DNA of 7,157 nt from Lentisphaeria bacterium. Its GTDB lineage: Bacteria > Verrucomicrobiota > Lentisphaeria > Victivallales > UBA1829. The stretch is from NCBI GenBank assembly GCA_017456805.1, contig JAFTIQ010000093.1, forward strand, positions 1 through 7,157. Direction: 5' to 3'. The position numbers and the translations under genes are program-made. The notes beneath the pieces are model-generated. The model worked only from the letters and a program-made list of their open reading frames with translations. It was not told the origin of the DNA and searched no databases. Below, piece after piece: positions 1 through 6,404 of the stretch (within the stretch, counting starts at the first letter, position 1; the number at the start of each line of letters is the position of its first letter).

Positions 1-2
1 GA

Positions 3-1706
3 ATTGGCGGAAGACCGCTTCACATCAACCATTCTCTTTACTCTTTCTACAAACGGTTCCCGCACAAAAAGGATTGGTTTGCAAAAGGTTATACCGGAAA
101 AGCTCCGCAGATGTGTCTGACCAATGATGAATTTGTTCAGCAGGTCATTCAAGATGCCCGGGATTATTTTGACGGGAAAGCACACCCCAGTGTTGCCGGA
201 TTGGCCACAAAAGGCTTGGATCTCTTCCCTGTTTTCCCCATGGACAACGGCTCCTGGTGCAAATGCGAAAAATGTCAGAAATGGCTTCTTCCGAACGCAA
301 CAAAAGGGGCAGGAAAATACAGTAATAACAAAGCAAGTAATTATATTTTCCAGTTTGTAAACAGAGTTGCAAAAGAAGTCAAGAAGACCCACCCGGACAA
401 AATCATCGGCTGCGGTGCTTATCATGATTTCTGCTATCCGCCCGACTTCAAACTGGAAGACAACATCCGCGTGATCCTTTGTCTGCACGCCCGCGGAGTC
501 TATTCTCCGGAAACCATGCAGAATGACAGAATGTTTATGGAGGAATGGACGGAAAAGCAGCCGCAGGTCAAGAAACATGTCTGGCTCTATTGGTGCTTCC
601 CCTCTCTCAATGGAAAACAGCAGGATGTCCGTGTCTTCCCCGGATTCTTTGCCAGCAAAGTTGACGGTCTTTTCCGGGAATATCTCGCTGCCAATGTTCA
701 GGGAACCTTCATGGAGCTTTCCTACGCCCACCATTACAGAATGTTTATCCTGATGGACCAGCTGGAACTTTATGTTCACATGAAACTTGCCATGAACAAA
801 GATTTCAAGGGGGAAGATATCATTAATGAGTTCTTCAAGAACTACTATGGTCCGGCAGAAAAGCCCATGAAAGAAATGTATATGCTGATGCAGGAACGGT
901 TCACCAATCCCAAGTACCGCACGAAATCATCTTCCATTGAAGGCGTCTCCTGGGGGCAGGTTGCAACAAAAGAGGTCATGAAACAGATCGATGTATATCT
1001 TGCTCAGGCAAAGAAACTTGCAACGGCAGAACCTTATAAGGCCCGTGTTGCTCTGTTTGGAAAAGGAATCGTGGAATATATGCAGAAAGGGTTCAAAACT
1101 TATCAGAACCGTGCGCTTCAGATGTCCGGATCCATGATGCAGGCTGACGTGCCGTATCTGAACGTTTCCAAACCCGGCGATCCGACAAGTGTCAACTGGA
1201 ACAAAGCAGGGTTGCTGAAACTCTTCGGCGGACTCAAAGCTGAACCGCTTAAAGAAAAACTGGAAGTCCGCGTCGCTCACGATGGAGCCTATCTGTATCT
1301 TTCTTATCTGCACAAAACAGATACCTCAAAACTCATTACAACGATGCCGCTCTGGCAGAATGATGAATGGGAAAGTTATTTTGCAAAACAGCAGGCGATC
1401 CCCTACTATATGTTTGGCGCAGACTGTGTTGGCGGAGTAATTGGAGTTAAGAAGCTCGGAACTCAGACAAGCATCTGGAACGATCCCGGAAAAATTGTCC
1501 ATATCAAAAAGAAAGACAGTTGGACAGTTCTGATGGCACTGAAACTTTCAGAAATCGTTCCTGACGGAATCAAGCCGGGTGAGATTCTTTACTACAATGT
1601 ACTCCGGACAAACAATAACAGGGCGTTTGGCTGCTGGATCCCGACTTTTGCCGGATTCCATGCTCCAGACAGATTCGGAGAATTATACCTCATGCCGGTA
1701 AAGTAA
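3..1706 (+). CDS. DUF4838 domain protein with C-terminal CBM9-like domain, 5'-truncated by the window edge
   Basis: The reading frame is open from base 3 without a start codon, and its first 36 residues (H-I-N-H, a Y/F-rich stretch, then G-K-A-P-Q before MCLTN) already read like the family, so the gene begins outside the window and the ATG at 111 is internal. 567 residues are visible. Residues about 1-300 match the DUF4838 pattern: the Q-M-C-L-T-N segment, a D-N-G followed by C-x-C-x-x-C (Cys 86, 88, 91), and the V-W-L-Y-W-C-F segment. Residues about 381-567 look like a CBM9-type beta-sandwich: DGAYLYLSY, the LWQNDEWESYF segment and the terminal F-H-x-P-D-R-F-G-E-L-Y-L. Family knowledge: DUF4838 proteins are TIM-barrel-like, associated with polysaccharide-utilisation loci and probably glycoside hydrolases; the substrate is unknown. 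The CBM9-like end suggests glycan binding. A signal peptide, if any, lies outside the window. The next gene starts 10 bp downstream, suggesting co-transcription. Confidence 0.85.
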   Translation: MGGRPLHINHSLYSFYKRFPHKKDWFAKGYTGKAPQMCLTNDEFVQQVIQDARDYFDGKAHPSVAGLATKGLDLFPVFPMDNGSWCKCEKCQKWLLPNATKGAGKYSNNKASNYIFQFVNRVAKEVKKTHPDKIIGCGAYHDFCYPPDFKLEDNIRVILCLHARGVYSPETMQNDRMFMEEWTEKQPQVKKHVWLYWCFPSLNGKQQDVRVFPGFFASKVDGLFREYLAANVQGTFMELSYAHHYRMFILMDQLELYVHMKLAMNKDFKGEDIINEFFKNYYGPAEKPMKEMYMLMQERFTNPKYRTKSSSIEGVSWGQVATKEVMKQIDVYLAQAKKLATAEPYKARVALFGKGIVEYMQKGFKTYQNRALQMSGSMMQADVPYLNVSKPGDPTSVNWNKAGLLKLFGGLKAEPLKEKLEVRVAHDGAYLYLSYLHKTDTSKLITTMPLWQNDEWESYFAKQQAIPYYMFGADCVGGVIGVKKLGTQTSIWNDPGKIVHIKKKDSWTVLMALKLSEIVPDGIKPGEILYYNVLRTNNNRAFGCWIPTFAGFHAPDRFGELYLMPVK

Positions 1707-1708
1707 GG
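1704..1708 (+). promoter_or_regulatory. Weak ribosome binding site for the barrel-hydrolase gene
   Basis: TAAGG lies 8 bases before the ATG at 1717 and overlaps the TAA stop of the preceding gene. It is a poor Shine-Dalgarno match compared with the minus-strand genes, so translation may depend partly on ribosomes finishing the upstream gene. Confidence 0.4.
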
Positions 1709-1716
1709 TCAGTAAA

Positions 1717-3462
1717 ATGCTGAAGATATGGAGAAGTGCTTACAGTCGGTTCGGAGTTCATGCGGAGTTCCCGGATGACCTGCAGGATGAAACTGTTACA
1801 GCAGAAAAAAGCTATACAGAGGAGATCCTCAGGGAGATTGCCGACAGCGGTTTCAATGCGGTTTGGGTTCATGGACAGCTCCATCATATCATCCCGCATC
1901 CGCGCTATCCGGAGTTTGCTCCGAACGCTCTTCAGCATTTGCAAGCCCTGAAAAAACTGTGCAGCAGAGCCGGAAAATTTGGAATCAAAGTGTATCTCTA
2001 TCTTCAGCCGCCGAGAGCAATCCCTGTCAATGATAAGGCATTCTGGCTGGCTCATGAAGAAGATGGCGGACAGACCTTGGAATCTTACGGCGATGACGGA
2101 TCTGTGTTTCAGCTGCGATCGCTTTGCACTTCACTTCCCGGAGTGCGGCAGTACATCAGAGAATCGTTCGCAGAACTGGCAGCTCAATTACCGGAACTGG
2201 GCGGGCTGATCATCATTTCCGCATCAGAATATCCCGCCCATTGTTACAGCTGCCGGAACTGCCGCCCGGGGCAGATCCGCCCCAGAAAACTGGTGATGGA
2301 TCATATCGCAACAAACTGCCCCCATTGCGGAAAACGGCAGCCGGAAGAGGTCGTCGCAGAATTGCTCCGAACGATCCGTGACGGAGTCAGGGAAGTCTCA
2401 GCAACTCTGGATCTGATCTTTTGGAACTGGTCATGGTCCATGTATATCGATCCACCCTGTGCCGGTATCATTGAACAACTTCCGAAAGATATCCGGCTGC
2501 TGGTGGATTTTGAACGCGGCGGATACCGGAAAGATGGAACATTCATCAACGAATACTCTCTCGGTTACAGTGGTCCTTCGGAACAATTCCTTGAAACAAA
2601 GGCAGTTGCAGACTGTGCCGGAATTCCGGTTTTGCCGAAATTCCAGCTGGGAACCACACATGAATTGGCAACGGTCCGGACGATCCCTGTTATTGCAAAT
2701 CTCTTCCGGAAAGCTGAATATATCCGAAAAAACAAGTTGGATGGCTTCATGGGCTGCTGGAATTTCGGCAATCTTCCATCCTCTTCTTTGCAAGCGTTCC
2801 ACTATTTTCTGGATCTTCCCGATGAAATCTCCTGTGAGGAAGCATTGCTTATGTTTGCCCGGAAGAGTTATCCGGGGGCCGATCATGAAAAAATCGTAAA
2901 AGCATGGAATTTTTTCTCGGAAGCAATGGAACACTATCCTTTCTCGATTCCGTTTCTTTATGTTGGACCTCAAAATCATACGTTAGCTTTGATCCCGCAG
3001 AAAGGGCCGCTTTCAGGAAAAAAAGTCGGACGCTCCTTTTTGCCGGATGAGCGGGGGGATTCCTATATCGATTCCGAAACAGCAGAATTTCCTCTGGACG
3101 AAATCATCCGGAGACTGGGGCTTACGGCTGAAATCTGGGAAAAAGGAACTTGTTTGCTTCAGGAGACTCTTTCTGCTGATCATCAGGATCTTGGAAATGC
3201 AGCCATTTGCGGTGCCGTATGGAAATCAGCTTACAACATGTTCCGGATCTATAAATTACGGAAACAATGGGATGACAGCATGACCGGGGCGTGGCTTGAA
3301 ATCGCCAAAGAGGAATTACAAGTTGCCGAATTTGTTCTGCCTTATGTTGAGGCGGATCCTCTCCAGGGCTGGCACATCGAGGGCGATTTTTACTCGTTCA
3401 ACGCAGAACTGATCCGGGAAAAAATCCATGAAATCAGAACATTGATTTCACAGGGGTTATAA
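1717..3462 (+). CDS. Putative GH20-like TIM-barrel glycoside hydrolase with a cysteine-cluster insert
   Basis: A 581-residue protein with no signal peptide or membrane segment, so probably cytoplasmic. Residues about 30-365 alternate strands and helices like a TIM barrel: G-F-N-A-V-W-V-H-G (45-53), F-G-I-K-V-Y-L-Y-L-Q-P-P-R (88-100), L-C-T-S-L-P-G-V-R (136-144), G-L-I-I-I-S-A-S-E (163-171), L-I-F-W-N-W-S-W (233-240) and D-G-F-M-G-C-W-N-F (342-350). Glu171 ends a beta-strand motif where related barrel hydrolases carry a key acid; this assignment is inference. It is followed by H175-C176, C179, C182 and then C201-P-H-C204, a possible metal-binding ribbon. Residues 366-581 are mainly helical and end with G-W-H-I-E-G-D-F. 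I recall uncharacterised Lentisphaerota and Firmicutes proteins with the same S-E...H-C...C-P-x-C layout, often labelled GH20-like; activity is unproven. The start follows a weak TAAGG eight bases upstream that overlaps the preceding stop codon. Co-transcription with the DUF4838 gene suggests intracellular processing of glycan fragments. Confidence 0.72.
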   Translation: MLKIWRSAYSRFGVHAEFPDDLQDETVTAEKSYTEEILREIADSGFNAVWVHGQLHHIIPHPRYPEFAPNALQHLQALKKLCSRAGKFGIKVYLYLQPPRAIPVNDKAFWLAHEEDGGQTLESYGDDGSVFQLRSLCTSLPGVRQYIRESFAELAAQLPELGGLIIISASEYPAHCYSCRNCRPGQIRPRKLVMDHIATNCPHCGKRQPEEVVAELLRTIRDGVREVSATLDLIFWNWSWSMYIDPPCAGIIEQLPKDIRLLVDFERGGYRKDGTFINEYSLGYSGPSEQFLETKAVADCAGIPVLPKFQLGTTHELATVRTIPVIANLFRKAEYIRKNKLDGFMGCWNFGNLPSSSLQAFHYFLDLPDEISCEEALLMFARKSYPGADHEKIVKAWNFFSEAMEHYPFSIPFLYVGPQNHTLALIPQKGPLSGKKVGRSFLPDERGDSYIDSETAEFPLDEIIRRLGLTAEIWEKGTCLLQETLSADHQDLGNAAICGAVWKSAYNMFRIYKLRKQWDDSMTGAWLEIAKEELQVAEFVLPYVEADPLQGWHIEGDFYSFNAELIREKIHEIRTLISQGL

Positions 3463-3506
3463 AATAACAGTGAGTTTTTTTCCGCAAGATGAAAATGGGG
3501 ATAAAA

Positions 3507-3538
3507 ATGGCGGCTGGCTTTTTTACACCACCCGCCAT
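3507..3538. terminator. Hairpin terminator between convergent genes
   Basis: ATGGCGG (3507-3513) pairs with CCGCCAT (3532-3538). After one C-C mismatch (3514/3531) the stem continues with TGG (3515-3517) and CCA (3528-3530), leaving a 10-base loop. Read on the minus strand, the stem is followed immediately by TTTTA (3506-3502), the form of an intrinsic terminator for the guanylyltransferase operon whose last stop is about 28 bases upstream. On the plus strand the nearest T-run (3549-3553) lies 10 bases past the stem, so termination of the glycan genes here is less certain. The rest of the 103-bp intergenic stretch shows nothing else I can support. Confidence 0.65.
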
Positions 3539-3565
3539 CCCGAGATGCTTTTTGATGATGTAATA

Positions 3566-4564
3566 TTACCACTTGGTTGTTATCAGCAATGATTTTCCGG
3601 ATTTTATTATCGCGCAGTTTTGGATCTTTTCCAGCCGGATCTCTGTATTATCGTCGCAAAAAATCAAATTCTGATCGGATTCTTCCAGTTGAAGTTTCCC
3701 TTGAGTGCTGATGGCATTTTCGTGGAAATCTTTCATCGTTATTTCGTAAAGTGCGCCCAATGTCCCCAGATCGTTCCATTGGAATGATGCCTGTTTTACT
3801 GCAACGTTATCGGCTTTTTCCATAATGGCGTAATCAATGGAGATCTTTTCACACTTTTCAAAATCCAAAGTATAATCGCCTCCATTTGCCCATAATTCCA
3901 GTTTTTCATACAGCGATGGAATGTATTTTTGAAATGCTTCGGCAATCGCTTGCACCTGCCAGACAAAAATCCCGCAGTTCCACCAGTAGTTGCCGTCCAT
4001 CATGTAGTGTTGGGCGGTTTCAAAATCCGGTTTTTCTTTGAACGCATTGACTTTGTAGATTCCGGGAGCAATTTTTTCTCCGGCATTGATATAACCGTAT
4101 CCGGTTGCCGGCTTATCCGGAGTTACTCCAAGAATGGTCAAAGAACCGGTTTGAGCTTGTTCAATACAATCCATCAAATCTTCCTGAAAACGCTTGACCG
4201 GGGTGATCCGGTGGTCGGCGGGCAGAACGATCATTGTCGCATATTCACAGCGTCTTTTAATCAATGCCGCCGCAAGTGCAATACAGGGTGCGGTATTTCT
4301 ACGGCAAGGTTCTGCGATGATATTTTCTGCCGGAAGCATCAGGATTTCCCGACACTGAACTGCAGATTTTTCATCGGTTATCACAAACACATTTTCTGCA
4401 TTAAGCAAAGGGAAAAGCCGTTGAACAGTATCTTCCAGCAAGGTCTGCTGTCCATTGAGCGAAATCAGCGGTTTGGGGCGTTCTTCGGTACTCAAGGGCC
4501 ACAATCTTTCGCCTTTGCCGCCAGCCATGATGACGGCGAAAATTTTATTTTTGTCAATTTTCAT
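3566..4564 (-). CDS. manC: Mannose-1-phosphate guanylyltransferase (short, single-domain form)
   Basis: The enzyme makes GDP-mannose from mannose-1-phosphate and GTP in the cytoplasm, supplying mannose (and GDP-fucose or GDP-rhamnose routes) for surface glycans. The 332-residue protein carries the full nucleotidyltransferase set: A-G-G-K-G-E-R-L-W-P-L-S (14-25, the GTP-binding signature loop with its catalytic Arg), E-P-C-R-R-N-T-A-P (85-93), L-P-A-D-H (114-118), P-A-T-G-Y-G-Y-I (152-159), F-K-E-K-P-D (175-180), W-N-C-G-I-F-V-W (195-202), S-I-D-Y-A-I-M-E-K (242-250) and W-N-D-L-G-T (263-268). It lacks the C-terminal phosphomannose isomerase domain of long AlgA/ManC enzymes, and its end (L-L-I-T-T-K-W) is a little short even for the single-domain form. 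The start at 4564 is chosen over an in-frame ATG at 4618 because of a strong AGGAGA 8 bases before it and because 4618 would run into the upstream gene. It starts 2 bp after that gene's stop, so it is the last gene of the operon. Confidence 0.93.
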   Translation of the reverse strand: MKIDKNKIFAVIMAGGKGERLWPLSTEERPKPLISLNGQQTLLEDTVQRLFPLLNAENVFVITDEKSAVQCREILMLPAENIIAEPCRRNTAPCIALAAALIKRRCEYATMIVLPADHRITPVKRFQEDLMDCIEQAQTGSLTILGVTPDKPATGYGYINAGEKIAPGIYKVNAFKEKPDFETAQHYMMDGNYWWNCGIFVWQVQAIAEAFQKYIPSLYEKLELWANGGDYTLDFEKCEKISIDYAIMEKADNVAVKQASFQWNDLGTLGALYEITMKDFHENAISTQGKLQLEESDQNLIFCDDNTEIRLEKIQNCAIIKSGKSLLITTKW

Positions 4565-4566
4565 AA

Positions 4567-5496
4567 TTACTTTCTCCTGATTCCATGCAAAAATTTTGTA
4601 TGCGGCAACAAGCGGCATCTGATATTGAGTTTATGCGGTAAATAAACTTTTTTCCCGGCAATCGAATCAACGAAATCCTGCACAGACTCTTTTTGCGGCA
4701 GAGCCAGTTTCAAAAATCCGTTGCGGATCTCCTGTGGGTCAACGGGATTATTTACATAGTATTCCACATTTTCGGCTGCACTTTCGGGTGTATCATCGGC
4801 ATAACGGACGGCAAAATCCGGCAAAAGGGTATCTCTGCCGCCAAGATTTTTTGTATTCACGACCGGAACGCCGCAGAGGGAGTATTCTCCGCAGGAAAAC
4901 ATTGCCCCCTCAACTGCCGACAATGCCAGACCGCAGGCGGCCTCGCAGATTTTTCTGCCGATGAAAAACGACGGTACTTTCTGACTCCATACGGCGTGGG
5001 GAAATTTTGCTATCGTTTCCGTGAAATATTCTTTTTCCTTTTCGGAATAGCTGCCGATAAGATGCAGATTTTTGATCTTCACAGCAAGTTCATGCCGCTT
5101 GAACGGCGTAATGCGGGCAATGTAAAGCGCATCAAATTTCCGTTTGCCGATCTTTGCAACCGGGTAACGCCCCGGATCAAGAAAAGCGTTGTGACTGGCA
5201 AGATATACTTCACAGAAATCTTTGATTATTTCCACTTCGCGAGGAGCGTTGGCAAGAATAATAAAACGTGCCTCCGGGAAAGCGTTTTTTGCTTCAGCAA
5301 GGCGGTTTTTCAATTCGGAAGCGACTTCCGGAAGTTCTGCTGACCACCCCAGCTGCAAAAGCATGGTAAATTTTTCACCTTGCGGAATTGCTTTTTGAAA
5401 AGCGGGCAAATTCCGCAGAAAATCCATTTCAAACGCCGCAATGATCCTGGGAGAGTGATTCAATATGTAACAAGGCAGATAATCAAAAAAACTCAT
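4567..5496 (-). CDS. GT4-like (group 1, GT-B fold) glycosyltransferase
   Basis: A 309-residue cytoplasmic protein, probably a retaining glycosyltransferase that adds a sugar from a nucleotide donor to a surface-polysaccharide intermediate. The C-terminal donor-binding half is recognisable: A-L-Y-I-A-R-I-T-P-F-K-R-H (123-135), N-L-H-L-I-G-S-Y (143-150), and E196-G-A-M-F-S-C-G-E204 followed by C-G-V-P-V-V-N-T (208-215), the E-x7-E element of GT4-type enzymes. The N-terminal acceptor domain is short, about 120 residues, and lacks the usual glycine-rich loop near the start, so the protein is smaller than typical 350-400-residue members. The tail (about 282-309) is basic. The ATG overlaps the TGA of the preceding lipoprotein gene (ATGA), with GGAGA 8 bases upstream, so translation is probably coupled. 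The donor is unknown; GDP-mannose is suggested only by the guanylyltransferase 2 bp downstream. Confidence 0.8.
   Translation of the reverse strand: MSFFDYLPCYILNHSPRIIAAFEMDFLRNLPAFQKAIPQGEKFTMLLQLGWSAELPEVASELKNRLAEAKNAFPEARFIILANAPREVEIIKDFCEVYLASHNAFLDPGRYPVAKIGKRKFDALYIARITPFKRHELAVKIKNLHLIGSYSEKEKEYFTETIAKFPHAVWSQKVPSFFIGRKICEAACGLALSAVEGAMFSCGEYSLCGVPVVNTKNLGGRDTLLPDFAVRYADDTPESAAENVEYYVNNPVDPQEIRNGFLKLALPQKESVQDFVDSIAGKKVYLPHKLNIRCRLLPHTKFLHGIRRK
4573..4578 (-). promoter_or_regulatory. Shine-Dalgarno sequence deciding the guanylyltransferase start
   Basis: On the minus strand AGGAGA lies 8 bases before the ATG at 4564, inside the 3' end of the upstream glycosyltransferase gene. It selects M-K-I-D-K-N over the longer reading from 4618. 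Confidence 0.8.
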
Positions 5497-6404
5497 TTAA
5501 CGCTTCTCCACTCCCGGTGTTTTATCAGGTTTTGAGTTCGTTTCCGGGCATTGGCGGCAATATTCCCGGCAAAGATTGATATACAGTTATTGGTAAATTT
5601 TCCGTCAATCACATGCAATAACGGCACCGGACAATTTACATTCAACACACCTTTTTCCGGATCGATAACTGCACCGCAGAAGTTTTTTACTTCCACTTTG
5701 CGCCAGAAGATATTTTTGTGTTCCGGCATATAGAATACTGCTTTGATGTTTTCGCTTGCATTTCCGGGAGTAGCATCCAGCTTCCAATTTAAAGGATTGA
5801 TACAGTATATCCCTTTTTTCAGTGCGGGATTATCCATTTTTTCATTGTTGATACAGCTTATCCAACTGATGATCACTCCGTAATCGTCGGCTGTGGCGGC
5901 GGCTTTGAGATCGTCCCAGTAGAAATCATCGGCGATTTGTTCGGCTGTTTTGGGTTGCATATCCGGCAGATAAGCGGCAATAAAACCGTTTTTTACAGTC
6001 AATCCGCTGACTTTCTGCATTGCCGCATAAAGCAAATCAGCAGCCTTACCTTCGGCAAGCAGAACAAAGGGATGTCCCGGTTCATGAAAGTGATCAAGAT
6101 AATATTCCAGCGCATCTGTAACATCTTCCACATTGGGAGTTGCGATTTCAGGAGCAAAAACTCTTACGCCGTTACCAAATATATCGTTGGTATGAGTTTT
6201 CGTCCAGTTGAACTGAATATCGTGAGTATCACCATATCCGTCAGGAGCTTTCCCGATATAAAACAAATCGAATTTGGAATGATACTGCGGTACATCATTT
6301 TCCCGTATCAGCCAGTTTGTTCCATAATCGTAGGGCGAAGTTGAACATCCGGTAAAGATGAACGCCGCAACTGCGGCAGTCAGCATTAAAAAAGTTTTTT
6401 TCAT
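5493..6404 (-). CDS. DUF3089-like lipoprotein with an altered nucleophile elbow
   Basis: A 303-residue protein with a type II signal peptide: M-K-K, a hydrophobic stretch, and the lipobox F-T-G-C with Cys20 as the lipidation site. Ser at +2 would fit outer-membrane sorting by E. coli rules. The mature part follows the DUF3089 (alpha/beta-hydrolase-like) plan: N-W-L-I-R (30-34), F-D-L-F-Y-I (45-50), V-F-A-P-E (82-86), D-A-L-E-Y-Y-L (97-103), D-Y-G-V-I-I-S-W (174-181), Y-C-I-N-P-L-N-W (200-207), L-L-H-V-I-D (262-267) and N-I-A-A-N-A-R-K-R (281-289). Where the family has its G-H-S-Q-G elbow after a P-F-x-L strand, this protein has A-E-G-K-A (117-121), so the expected catalytic Ser is Gly119. It may be a binding or scaffolding pseudoenzyme. 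The start at 6404 is preferred to 6416 because GGAGG lies inside the longer reading, 5 bases before this ATG. The gene overlaps both neighbours by 4 bp, tying it to polysaccharide synthesis; its precise role is unknown. Confidence 0.78.
   Translation of the reverse strand: MKKTFLMLTAAVAAFIFTGCSTSPYDYGTNWLIRENDVPQYHSKFDLFYIGKAPDGYGDTHDIQFNWTKTHTNDIFGNGVRVFAPEIATPNVEDVTDALEYYLDHFHEPGHPFVLLAEGKAADLLYAAMQKVSGLTVKNGFIAAYLPDMQPKTAEQIADDFYWDDLKAAATADDYGVIISWISCINNEKMDNPALKKGIYCINPLNWKLDATPGNASENIKAVFYMPEHKNIFWRKVEVKNFCGAVIDPEKGVLNVNCPVPLLHVIDGKFTNNCISIFAGNIAANARKRTQNLIKHREWRSVK
5505..5509 (-). promoter_or_regulatory. Shine-Dalgarno sequence of the GT4-like gene
   Basis: GGAGA on the minus strand, 8 bases before the ATG at 5496 and lying inside the end of the lipoprotein gene. 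It supports the 4-bp ATGA overlap as the real start. Confidence 0.7.

Noticed and set aside
2431..2979. Minus-strand open frame of 182 codons within the barrel-hydrolase gene
   Set aside because: The sense frame carries coherent motifs over 581 residues; the antisense translation has no recognisable pattern.
3492..3510. Direct repeat AAAATGG (3492-3498 and 3504-3510) in the intergenic region
   Set aside because: Only seven bases in two copies; easily chance, and no sign of an attachment site or mobile element.
3390..3572. Frameshift that might have removed the guanylyltransferase C-terminus
   Set aside because: The alternative frame continues past the stop but its residues (H-H-Q-K-A-S-R-D-G-G) do not resemble the expected tail and it runs through the terminator hairpin.
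4565..4618. Upstream ATG for the guanylyltransferase
   Set aside because: It would add 18 residues outside the family pattern and overlap the upstream gene by 52 bases, whereas AGGAGA points to the ATG at 4564.
3929..4645. Long plus-strand open frame (238 codons) opposite the guanylyltransferase
   Set aside because: It is antisense to a gene with complete family motifs, and its translation (rich in F, H, R, C) resembles no protein family.
4693..5343. Plus-strand open frame of 216 codons opposite the GT4-like gene
   Set aside because: Antisense to a recognised glycosyltransferase inside a translationally coupled operon; no Shine-Dalgarno sequence or domain seen.
5937..6344. Plus-strand open frame opposite the lipoprotein gene
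   Set aside because: Shadow of the lipoprotein frame, whose start is fixed by a strong GGAGG and ATGA overlaps.
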